Of a stretch of 64,000 nt of DNA, positions 55,150 to 63,505 are shown piece by piece; positions within the stretch are counted from its first letter, which is position 1, and each line of letters opens with the position of its first letter. Where the stretch lies: NCBI GenBank assembly GCA_028097405.1, contig JAOHEK010000002.1, positions 4,825 to 68,824 of the forward strand, in the 5' to 3' direction. This DNA is from Paracoccaceae bacterium (GTDB taxonomy: Bacteria; Pseudomonadota; Alphaproteobacteria; Rhodobacterales; Rhodobacteraceae). The notes beneath the pieces were generated by a model. The model was not told where the DNA came from. It saw only the letters and a program-made list of their open reading frames with translations, and did not search any database. The translations under genes and the position numbers were made by a program.

Positions 55150-55347
55150 ATTGCTGGAATAATTGCAACACTACCCAACGTGTTGCCTACGGTTCTTATG
55201 CAGTTCATTCTGAACACGGCTAAGAACTTTCTCAACCAAGCCCCGTGGATGACGCTTTGGCCCGGGATTTCGATTTCCCTTGTGGTGCTTGGCTTCAATC
55301 TTTTAGGTGACGTGCTGCGCGATGCCCTTGCCCTGCGCGAACATTGA
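55150..55347 (+). pseudogene. Peptide ABC transporter permease remnant (DppC-like C-terminus)
   Basis: The frame reads LPNVLPTVLMQ, then APWMTLWPGISISLVVLGFN and LLGDVLRDAL, the last membrane part of DppC/OppC permeases. The segment that normally lies between the two parts, about 35 residues, is missing, and the rest of the gene is absent. It ends 12 bases before ggt, so a peptide-importer operon once preceded ggt. Confidence 0.8.
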
Positions 55348-55359
55348 TCTGGAGAGCCG

Positions 55360-57141
55360 ATGTCCGATTTCACAACCCGCCCCGAGATAAGAGGCACCTT
55401 TGGCGTCGTTACCTCAACCCATTGGATTGCCTCTTCCGTGGGGATGAGCATCTTGGAAAAAGGCGGCAATGCCTTTGACGCTGCCGTTGCAACCGCGCTG
55501 ACATTGCAAGTGGTCGAACCGCATTTAAATGGCCCGGCAGGCGACATGCCGGCGATCTTTTATTCTACCGCAACCGGCAAGGTCGAAGTGCTTTGCGGCC
55601 AAGGCGTGGCTCCTGAAGCTGCCACGATCACTCATTACAATAAGCAGGGTTTGACGCTTATTCCCGGCTCTGGTCTGCTGGCCACAGTGGTACCCGGCGC
55701 GTTCGACGGTTGGCTGCTGATGCTGCGCGACCACGGCACAATGAGCCTGCGCGAGGTGATGCAGCCGGCCATAGATTATGCGCGTGAGGGGCATCCGATG
55801 CTGCCGCGTGTGGCCAACACTATTGCCGGACTGGCGGATTTCTTTGCTGAGGAATGGCCCACTTCTGCCGCGGTCTGGACCCCGGATGGCAAGGCCCCTG
55901 AGCCGCAGGCGCTTTTCAAAAACCCCGATCTGGCCGCGACTTATGACCGATTGGCCTTAAGCCAAGGCGATACCCGCGAGGCCAAGATCGACGCGGCCCG
56001 AGCCGAATGGCGAACAGGATTCGTGGCCGATGCAATTTTCGACTACCTTAGGGATGCGCATGTGATGGATGTGTCCGAGGTCAAGCATTCCGCCGTTTTG
56101 GCCCCGTCTGATATGGCCGATTGGCGCGCCAGTTTCGAAGCGCCCCTTTCTTATGTCTACCACGGATGGACGGTCTACAAGACACAGGCCTGGTCGCAAG
56201 GCCCTGTCTTGTTGCAGGCTTTGGCGATCCTAAAGGGGATTGATCTGGCGGTCATGGATCCTTATGGCCCCGAATTTGTCCATACGGTGATCGAGGTCAT
56301 GAAGCTCGCCTATGCGGACCGGGAAGCCTATTACGGAGATCCTGATTTTAGCGACATCCCAATGGATGTGCTGCTCAGTGACACCTACAACGACGCACGC
56401 CGCAAGCTGATCGGCCCGCAAGCCTCAACCGAACAACGACCGGGCCGTGTGCCGGGATTTGAGGCGCAGGCCGACGCTTATATCGAGCGCGCCCAGCGGG
56501 ATTTCAATGTTGGCGATGTCGCCGCACAAGAGCCAACCATGTCGCATCTGACCGAGAAACGCGGCGACACCGTGCATCTTGATATCATTGACCGCTGGGG
56601 CAATATGGTGGCTGCCACGCCCTCTGGTGGCTGGCTACAAAGCTCGCCTGTTATTCCCGGCCTTGGTTTCCCACTCAATTCACGCGCGCAAATGTACTGG
56701 CTGGACGAGGGCTTGCCGACTTCGCTGGTGTCCAAAAGTAGGCCGCGCACCACCTTGACGCCCAGCCTTGCCGAAAAAGACGGCATGCAACTTGTCTTCG
56801 GCACGCCGGGCGGCGACCAGCAGGACCAATGGCAGCTGATCTGGTTCTTACGTTTCGTGCATTTTGGCCTTGGCCTGCAAGAATGTATGGATGCACCCCT
56901 GTTTCATTCAATGCATTTCCAAGGCTCGTTCTTCCCGCGTGAGGTTAAGCCTGGCGAGATGATGATTGAGCCTAACTTCGCCGAGGGTGTGATCGCTGAC
57001 TTGCGCGCTCGAGGCCATAAGGTAACCGTTGCTGAGCCTTGGTCGATCGGACGCCTAACCGCAGCCATGCGCCAACCTGACGGTATATTGCGAGCGGCTG
57101 CCACGCCACGACTGATGCAAGCCTACGCGGTGGGCCGATAA
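55360..57141 (+). CDS. ggt: Gamma-glutamyltransferase family protein
   Basis: 593 residues. GGT enzymes self-cleave before a threonine that becomes the catalytic N-terminus; here it is Thr404 in GDTVHLDIID. The N-terminal GGNAFDAAVATALTLQVVEP and the later SKSRPRTTLTPSL segment fit the family. No signal peptide is seen, so it may be cytoplasmic and use imported gamma-glutamyl peptides. GGAGAG precedes the ATG. Confidence 0.9.
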   Translation: MSDFTTRPEIRGTFGVVTSTHWIASSVGMSILEKGGNAFDAAVATALTLQVVEPHLNGPAGDMPAIFYSTATGKVEVLCGQGVAPEAATITHYNKQGLTLIPGSGLLATVVPGAFDGWLLMLRDHGTMSLREVMQPAIDYAREGHPMLPRVANTIAGLADFFAEEWPTSAAVWTPDGKAPEPQALFKNPDLAATYDRLALSQGDTREAKIDAARAEWRTGFVADAIFDYLRDAHVMDVSEVKHSAVLAPSDMADWRASFEAPLSYVYHGWTVYKTQAWSQGPVLLQALAILKGIDLAVMDPYGPEFVHTVIEVMKLAYADREAYYGDPDFSDIPMDVLLSDTYNDARRKLIGPQASTEQRPGRVPGFEAQADAYIERAQRDFNVGDVAAQEPTMSHLTEKRGDTVHLDIIDRWGNMVAATPSGGWLQSSPVIPGLGFPLNSRAQMYWLDEGLPTSLVSKSRPRTTLTPSLAEKDGMQLVFGTPGGDQQDQWQLIWFLRFVHFGLGLQECMDAPLFHSMHFQGSFFPREVKPGEMMIEPNFAEGVIADLRARGHKVTVAEPWSIGRLTAAMRQPDGILRAAATPRLMQAYAVGR

Positions 57142-57342
57142 CTTGCGGGATGCGCTGATGGCGGACCTTCGCGGTACATTACTTTGCGCAGACATTTGTG
57201 TACCAATAGGCCCGTATTTGAAATTGCCCGAGCGGTTAGAAGTGAGAGCCAGTTTTAGGCAGGGTGATAATGAGCCGGTGGATGTGGGCTAGCTCATACG
57301 AGATGAATCCCGATTTTTGACGGCCCGCTCATTTTTTGGAAA

Positions 57343-58272
57343 TCAAGGCAATATATTTAGCCAGACCCAAATTGAAACTATGGAAGCTGCTGTCGCGATA
57401 AGAACTGAAGACGCGGCAACGCGCCGAGCCGCGCCATACATATTGGCGAAAACATAGGCGTTGACGCCCGGTGCCATTGAGGCGGTTACCACCGCGGAAC
57501 GAAGAGAATCTTGGTCAAGGGCCAATGCCGTGCCGGTTGCAAATACGATTGTCGGGTGGACAATCAATGAAATCATACAAACCATAAGAATTGTTTTTGT
57601 GTCGCCCTCGGGTTTGTACCGAAAGAGAATGCCGCCCAAACCAAATAGAGCTGCGGGCAAAGCGGCTTGGGCAAGTATGTCGATTCCATCGCTTAATGGA
57701 CCCGGCAGCGGTAAGCCTGTGATGTTTACGAAAAAACCTAGCGCAATGCCGATTACAAAGGGGTTGCGGAACATTGCGTTGGACACGCGCGATGACATTT
57801 CAACAAAGCTAGACGACCGATTGCGCGCTATTTCCATCGCGGAAACACCCAAAAAATAGCAAAGAGGCGCGTGGAACGCGATGATAGCAAAATTACCCTT
57901 AAGCGCATCCGCTCCATAGGCTTGTTCGGTTATCGGCAAGCCAAGAAGGATCGTGTTTGAGAAAAAACAACAGAATGCAATTGCCGCTGCATCGATTGGG
58001 CTACGATTAAAGAACTTTCGGGCGCCAAAGTATCCAAGAAAGAAGCTAGCGAAGGCCCCTAAATAGTAAGTTATGATGATGTCAGGGCTAAATGCAGAGC
58101 CGATTTCAATTTCTGAAATGGCGCGGAATAGAAGGCAAGGAATTGCAAAATTTTGAGTAAACCCGACTAATGCATCAACTGCGTTTTCACTAAATAATCC
58201 CCTCCAGCATACGATATAACCAAAGCCAATGACGATAAAAACAGGAAGGATAATATCTAATTGCGCTTGCAT
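57343..58272 (-). CDS. AEC-family transporter (auxin efflux carrier-like permease)
   Basis: 309 residues, ten membrane helices in two halves. The family motif GFTQNFAIPCLLF and the later MAPGVNAYVFANMYG are seen. Such permeases move organic acids such as malate or malonate. Its codons look richer in A/T than the core genes, which suggests transfer. Confidence 0.88.
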   Translation of the reverse strand: MQAQLDIILPVFIVIGFGYIVCWRGLFSENAVDALVGFTQNFAIPCLLFRAISEIEIGSAFSPDIIITYYLGAFASFFLGYFGARKFFNRSPIDAAAIAFCCFFSNTILLGLPITEQAYGADALKGNFAIIAFHAPLCYFLGVSAMEIARNRSSSFVEMSSRVSNAMFRNPFVIGIALGFFVNITGLPLPGPLSDGIDILAQAALPAALFGLGGILFRYKPEGDTKTILMVCMISLIVHPTIVFATGTALALDQDSLRSAVVTASMAPGVNAYVFANMYGAARRVAASSVLIATAASIVSIWVWLNILP

Positions 58273-58516
58273 TTGCGATCAACTTTTTCTTCAAAACTAA
58301 GTTAGTATATAGCCGCACTTTTTTGAGTTAGTTCCGGGGTGCCGTCACGAATTACGACGATAATATTTCCTCTCAAAGTGCACGCTTTAGATCGCTGTGG
58401 CAGCTCTTGCGGATACTATTTCTTTGGTCGCCAAACCCTAACGGGGTCGGTGCATGGCTAAAAGGAATATTTGCAACACATGGGCCTTTGTCACTGAACA
58501 CCAGAATGACCTTTCG

Positions 58517-59386
58517 CTACTGTTCCGCAAGCGTTTCTAAGGCTGGGTACATTCGTGTGAAATCTTCGTCTTCCATGCCTGCGTCCACAGCGGCTTGGAT
58601 CCAGGCCAGTGTTTGGTGCCCGATCCGCATTGGGCTGCCAAGCTCTTTCGACAGGGCGACTGCCATTCCGACATCTTTACGCAGGTTGAAAATCCTCGAG
58701 CGCCCGTCCCAAGTTTCAGAAATGATGTGATCAGGGAAGCGCCGTTCCGAGATAAAACTGCGCGCGTTTCCGGCGTTAAACACCTTGATCATGTCGGCCA
58801 GATCAATCCCAGCGGCTTCGGCCAGACGTCCGGCTTCAGAACAAGCCAGGAAATTCGTGTGTGTAATCAGGTTGTGAACCACTTTCATTGTGTGGCCCGC
58901 GCCGGATTGGCCAAGATGGATGAGTTCGCCCGCACAGGCTTCGAGTACGGGTCGCGACCTTTCCAGCACATTCGCATCGCCTCCAATCATCAGCGTCATT
59001 GTGCCTTCGTCAGCACCCTTCGCGCCGCCGCCGGTCATGCCCGCATCCATATAAGGTACGCCAACAGCCGCTGCTCGGGTTGCGAGCCGTTTAGTATAAA
59101 CCGGATCAGAAGTGGTGAAATCCCATAGTATCAGTTGTGGACCAGCTTTGGATAGAATGTCATCTAGAATACTGTCGATTTGCTCGGAGCCTGGGACCAC
59201 AAAAATTATTACATCTGCTTTTGCTGCCATCTCCGGCGGTGGCACAATTTTGGCAGAATTGATGAAGGCTCCTCGGGCGTCTTCGTTCAGGTCCCAAACC
59301 ATCAAATCATACCCGGCTTTGCCAATGTTTTTGGCAATCCCGCGGCCCATATTGCCGAGGCCAATCACTCCAACGGTTTTGGTCAT
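58517..59386 (-). CDS. NAD(P)-dependent beta-hydroxyacid dehydrogenase
   Basis: About 289 residues from the ATG at 59386. The Rossmann motif GVIGLGNMGRGIAKN, the substrate motif DAGMTGGGAKGADEGT and the catalytic lysine in GHTMKVVHN place it with 3-hydroxyisobutyrate and tartronate-semialdehyde reductases. Substrate unknown. Divergent from the b561-like gene. Confidence 0.9.
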   Translation of the reverse strand: MTKTVGVIGLGNMGRGIAKNIGKAGYDLMVWDLNEDARGAFINSAKIVPPPEMAAKADVIIFVVPGSEQIDSILDDILSKAGPQLILWDFTTSDPVYTKRLATRAAAVGVPYMDAGMTGGGAKGADEGTMTLMIGGDANVLERSRPVLEACAGELIHLGQSGAGHTMKVVHNLITHTNFLACSEAGRLAEAAGIDLADMIKVFNAGNARSFISERRFPDHIISETWDGRSRIFNLRKDVGMAVALSKELGSPMRIGHQTLAWIQAAVDAGMEDEDFTRMYPALETLAEQ

Positions 59387-59616
59387 ATCATGCTCCAGTT
59401 TTTGGTTTCTCAAGGCAGTCGCCGAACGCTGATGAGCCCATCATCTACTCCAATTCAGAATGACCGATTTTCACCGCAAAACAAGGTGTATTGTTAAGTC
59501 TTTCGGTTGCAAATCTAGCCTTGTTCCAGTATTTTAGCCTTAAGATCTCAAAGACTTTCAATGCACGAGCAACACTTGTTGTCCGGGGTGTCGGTGCGGC
59601 GGTAAGGGAGCCTCAA

Positions 59617-60333
59617 ATGTTTGAAAAAATGCCCCATATCAAGGAAGATTTTTATATCGGCTTTCTTGATCGCACGATTAATATCCACTGGAATTACCAT
59701 GCGATTTTGATGGTTAGTATTTGGCTTATTCTTGTCCCGATTTGCATCACAATTATTCGCTTTGGAAAGCCACGTCCGACTGAGTTTGGATTAAGGCGTC
59801 AGGTTCATATCAAACATCCTGAATGGTGGTGGTTCAGTGCGCATAAATATGGCCTTTCCTTAGCGGTATTTCTGACGCTGGCGGGTGTGGCCGTTGCGTT
59901 GACGGTCAGCCGCGGCTTTAGCGGATCGGTACATTCGATTCTTGGAGCGCTGACAGCTATTCTTGCTGTTGTGCAGATTGTCGCCGGACTGCTGCGCGGT
60001 ACCCATGGGGGTAAGTATTATAACAAGGCGAATCCGGACGATCCCACAACTTGGCAAGGTGATCATTACAGCCGCACCACAAGGCGCCGAATTTTTGAGG
60101 CCTATCACAAGACCGCCGGTTACTTCACATTGTTCTGCGCTGTGGGGGCCATCGGATCCGGATTAATGCAATATCCGATGCCGCTGCTGGCCAAAATTGT
60201 TTTCATCCTTCCTTTCCTCTACCTCGCATTCTGGGTCGTCATGGAGTTCTTTGAACGTCGCTATGACGGGTACCGGGCTGTGCATGGTTATGGAGCGGAG
60301 CACCCTTACAACAAAGAACGCGAATACCTGTGA
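59617..60333 (+). CDS. Cytochrome b561-like membrane protein
   Basis: About 238 residues from the ATG at 59617, with AAGGGAG upstream. Five membrane helices. Conserved histidines in INIHWNYH, FSAHKYG, GSVHSILG and EAYHKTAG fit haem ligands of a b561 fold. It would move electrons across the membrane; the partner is unknown. It lies 34 bases before the hydroxyacid dehydrogenase gene. Confidence 0.8.
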   Translation: MFEKMPHIKEDFYIGFLDRTINIHWNYHAILMVSIWLILVPICITIIRFGKPRPTEFGLRRQVHIKHPEWWWFSAHKYGLSLAVFLTLAGVAVALTVSRGFSGSVHSILGALTAILAVVQIVAGLLRGTHGGKYYNKANPDDPTTWQGDHYSRTTRRRIFEAYHKTAGYFTLFCAVGAIGSGLMQYPMPLLAKIVFILPFLYLAFWVVMEFFERRYDGYRAVHGYGAEHPYNKEREYL

Positions 60334-60367
60334 CAGGTAAGGCGCGCAGTATCAAAGAAGGTCGATC

Positions 60368-61303
60368 ATGGCAGATGTGCTGATCAGTGAATTCATGGAC
60401 AAGGGCGTCGCCGAGGGGTTGATCAGCGAATTTGATGTTCACTGGGACCCTGATCTTTGGGGCAAACGCGACGAGTTGAAGCAACAAATCGCAAAAGCCA
60501 AGGCGATCATTGTGCGCAACGGAACTTTGGTGAACGAAGACCTGTTGGACGCTGCACCGAACTTGCAAGTGGTTGCGCGGATGGGCGTTGGCTTGGACAC
60601 CATCGATGTTGCCGCCTGTAAATCGCGAGGGATCGAGGTTTGCCCATCGATTGGCGCGAATGCAGTTTCGGTGGCTGAATATGTAATTGCCACCGCAATG
60701 ATTTTATTGCGCGGTCCCACCTATTTCGCGACCCCGGACGTAGTCGCGGGAAATTGGGATCGCCCAAAGTTCGCAGGCTCGACCGAAATCGCGGACCGCG
60801 TGATGGGCATCGTCGGCTTTGGGTCCATCGGTCAGGTTGTGGGAAAAAAGGCGCGCGGCATGGGGATGGACGTGATTGCCTATGACGCGATGATGCCCGA
60901 TGATCACCCGGCTTGGAACCATGCGCGTCGGGTCGAACTTGATGATCTCATCGCAGGTGCGGATGTTGTCTCGTTACATTGCCCAAAGCTGCCTGAGACG
61001 ATCGACCTGATCGATAAGCGCCAGTTCGGACGAATGAAAAATCACGCGGTACTTGTCAATTCAGCGCGGGGCGGAATCGTAAATGAAAGCGATTGCGCCG
61101 AAGCTTTACGGTCAGGCCAAATCGCTGGTGCGGCTTTAGACACTTTGGACATTGAACCGATTACACCCGAGGTGGGTGCTTTGTTTCAGGGGATCGATAA
61201 TCTTATTCTAACGCCGCATGTGGCGGGTGTTACAAAGGAATCGAACCGGCGTATTGCCGAAGTGGCGGCGGAAAATGTGCGGCGGGTAATGGCGGGCGCT
61301 TAG
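60368..61303 (+). CDS. D-2-hydroxyacid dehydrogenase family protein
   Basis: 311 residues. GIVGFGSIGQVVG is the NAD site; the catalytic Arg (NSARGG), Glu (DIEP) and His (TPHVAG) are present. Family members include phosphoglycerate, glyoxylate/hydroxypyruvate and sulfolactate dehydrogenases; the exact substrate is not decided. Ends 4 bases into the convergent LVIVD gene. Confidence 0.9.
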   Translation: MADVLISEFMDKGVAEGLISEFDVHWDPDLWGKRDELKQQIAKAKAIIVRNGTLVNEDLLDAAPNLQVVARMGVGLDTIDVAACKSRGIEVCPSIGANAVSVAEYVIATAMILLRGPTYFATPDVVAGNWDRPKFAGSTEIADRVMGIVGFGSIGQVVGKKARGMGMDVIAYDAMMPDDHPAWNHARRVELDDLIAGADVVSLHCPKLPETIDLIDKRQFGRMKNHAVLVNSARGGIVNESDCAEALRSGQIAGAALDTLDIEPITPEVGALFQGIDNLILTPHVAGVTKESNRRIAEVAAENVRRVMAGA

Positions 61304-62553
61304 CCTGTGTATTCCAAGATATATAGCCCGGCGTTGTAATCCGACACATAGGCCAGCCCTTCTTTCGATACCCAGATGTCGCAGGATTGGATCACATTGA
61401 CCCGGTTAGGGCGTCGATCCATCAGTTTGGCGGGTTTTGGAGGCACGAAAGCGGCCACTTCTTTGGGTTGATATTCATTAGCGATATCATAGACGCGTAC
61501 CCCGGCATTTTGCTGGGTGGCGAAAATCAATTGATCGCTGACAAAGCTGTCGGGCCGGTTCTCGTGAATGTTGTGGGGACCGAAGTGCGCACCTTTGTTG
61601 ATGTAGTCGGCGTCGTCCGGAATTGGCACGGTCGAAATGCTGACAGGGTTCGATGGATCGCGAATGTCGAACAGCCAGATGTGCTTGATCCCGTCGGCGC
61701 AATTGTCCAGTACCGCTTCGTCTGCGACGACCAGCAGATTTCGGTCGGGTAGGGGAAGGGCATTGTGGGTACCGCCTCCAAAAGGCGGAGACCAATTGCG
61801 ATGCACGATCAATTCCGGATTGGAGCGATCCTTGACGTCCATAATAACAAGACCACCATCGCGCCAAGCACCGTAAGCCGTATCGCCGTGAACGATTGCG
61901 TGGTGCAGGCCGGCGCGTGCTTGATCTTCGGTTAATTGCTCGCCAGCCGCAGAGTTCATTCCCGGCAACCAATACCGGCCCGCTTCTTTTGGATTGGTCG
62001 GATCTGCCATGTCGATGGTAACAAAGATGTAATCGGTGAACCCATCCAGCAGGACCGACGCATAAGCCCATCTACCGCCCACGTACCAAAGCCGATGCAC
62101 GCCGCCGCCCTCGACATTCATAAAGCCGATCTGTTTCGGGGAAGCGGGGTTCGAAATATCATAGACCGCCATGCCCGCAGTCCAGTTTCGATCGATCGAG
62201 GCGGTATCAGCCGTGCCAACTTTCTGGCCCAGCTTACCCTTGTAGTATTCTTCTTCGTCCTGGAATTCCTCGGACGCAAACATGTTTTTGGCGTTGATGA
62301 CCAACAGTAGGTCTTCGTGACTTTGCAGATGGATGTTCCAAGTGTTGGGTGGGGCAGGGACATAAGCCACTGGTTTCGGGCTGCGCGGATTGGTGCAATC
62401 GACAACACTAAATCCGTCCGAGAACATATGCCCAATGATCGCGTGGCCCTTGTTGACCATGACCTGAACACCGTCGGGTCGCCCGCCTTGATCGGAATAA
62501 CCGATCAGCTTCATGTTGTTCGCGTAATCTGGCGTTGGCAGGTCTTGTGTCAT
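61300..62553 (-). CDS. LVIVD-repeat beta-propeller protein (no signal peptide)
   Basis: About 417 residues from the ATG at 62553. Repeats of the type LVIMDV, WLFDIRDPSNP and VYDISNPASP recur about every 50 residues, the LVIVD propeller signature. Many histidines sit in loops (NIHLQSHED, GVHRLWY, LHHAIVHGD, GGTHNALP, GPHNIHEN), which could line a metal site. Most LVIVD proteins are exported; this one starts MTQDLPTPDYANN with no signal. It lies 25 bases after the DctP-like gene. Confidence 0.8.
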   Translation of the reverse strand: MTQDLPTPDYANNMKLIGYSDQGGRPDGVQVMVNKGHAIIGHMFSDGFSVVDCTNPRSPKPVAYVPAPPNTWNIHLQSHEDLLLVINAKNMFASEEFQDEEEYYKGKLGQKVGTADTASIDRNWTAGMAVYDISNPASPKQIGFMNVEGGGVHRLWYVGGRWAYASVLLDGFTDYIFVTIDMADPTNPKEAGRYWLPGMNSAAGEQLTEDQARAGLHHAIVHGDTAYGAWRDGGLVIMDVKDRSNPELIVHRNWSPPFGGGTHNALPLPDRNLLVVADEAVLDNCADGIKHIWLFDIRDPSNPVSISTVPIPDDADYINKGAHFGPHNIHENRPDSFVSDQLIFATQQNAGVRVYDIANEYQPKEVAAFVPPKPAKLMDRRPNRVNVIQSCDIWVSKEGLAYVSDYNAGLYILEYTG

Positions 62554-62578
62554 TGTGTTCCTCGAATCCTTTGGCGCA

Positions 62579-63505
62579 TCAGGCGGCGCTGAGCTCTTTG
62601 TCGAACAAGGCTCGTAAGTCAGGCGCAAATTGGTTTCTGGTGATCTCGACCTCAGCGCGCGTCGCCTTTGAAAAGGCTGCGCGCGTGGCATCGTCAAGCT
62701 CAGTCAATTCGACACCTTGGGCGCGAAGTTCCGTGCTGCAGATCGCATCATCGTCTTCGGCAAAACCCCGTTGCGCTTTGGTGGCTTTGTCAACCGCGCG
62801 TTGAAGCCCGGCGCGGATGTCTGCGTCCAGACCATTTAGACGTTCGGCGTTGAACAGCACAAGCGCGACACCAAGGAGATGGCGCGTCAACAGGATATGA
62901 CGATGTGTGTCGTGAATGTTGAAGTTCAGGATATTGGTTAGTGGATTTTCTTGTGCATCAACGGTGCCCGTTTTCACGGCTTCGGGCAGATCACGCACAT
63001 CAATAGCTTTGGGGTCAAATCCAAGTGCGCGGAAAACGCGTTTATGATCCTCATTTGCGAGAGTGCGGAGTTTAAGCCCTTCGCAATCGGCAACGCTTTT
63101 GATTGGAGCGGCACTTGAGATGTGGCGAAGCCCGTTGTCCCAATATCCTAGGACTTCATAGCCCGTCGCTTTTGCCACTTCGCTGCGAAGCCGATCCCCT
63201 AATGCTCCGTCCAAAAGCGCATATGCGCGGCGTCGGTCGGGTACGACGAAGTGTTGGTCGAACAGGCCAAGTTCGGGCACGCGTTTGGCCAAATAGCTCG
63301 ACGAAAAATAGCACCCGTCCAATTCGCCGTTTTCTGTCATCGACAATAGGTCTGCAGCTTTGTGTCCGCGCGCGACGATGTTTTCGTCAAAGGTCAAAGT
63401 GACACTGCCGCCGGTTTCTTCCGCTATGGCGTCAGCCAGCACACGTCCGCCACGTGTGTGGACGGATTTATCGCCCTGATAGCCGCCGAATTTGAGTTCG
63501 ATCAT
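62579..63505 (-). CDS. DctP-like solute-binding protein lacking a signal peptide
   Basis: 308 residues. The DctP fold is clear: SVADCEGLKLRTLANEDH (ligand arginine region), LPEAVKTGTVDAQENPL and FNAERLNGLD. The protein starts directly at MIELKFGGYQG, which in relatives follows the signal peptide. The ATG overlaps the upstream gene's stop (ATGA), so no longer start is likely. No dctQ or dctM lies beside it in the window. It may be a cytoplasmic ligand-binding protein. Confidence 0.85.
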   Translation of the reverse strand: MIELKFGGYQGDKSVHTRGGRVLADAIAEETGGSVTLTFDENIVARGHKAADLLSMTENGELDGCYFSSSYLAKRVPELGLFDQHFVVPDRRRAYALLDGALGDRLRSEVAKATGYEVLGYWDNGLRHISSAAPIKSVADCEGLKLRTLANEDHKRVFRALGFDPKAIDVRDLPEAVKTGTVDAQENPLTNILNFNIHDTHRHILLTRHLLGVALVLFNAERLNGLDADIRAGLQRAVDKATKAQRGFAEDDDAICSTELRAQGVELTELDDATRAAFSKATRAEVEITRNQFAPDLRALFDKELSAA

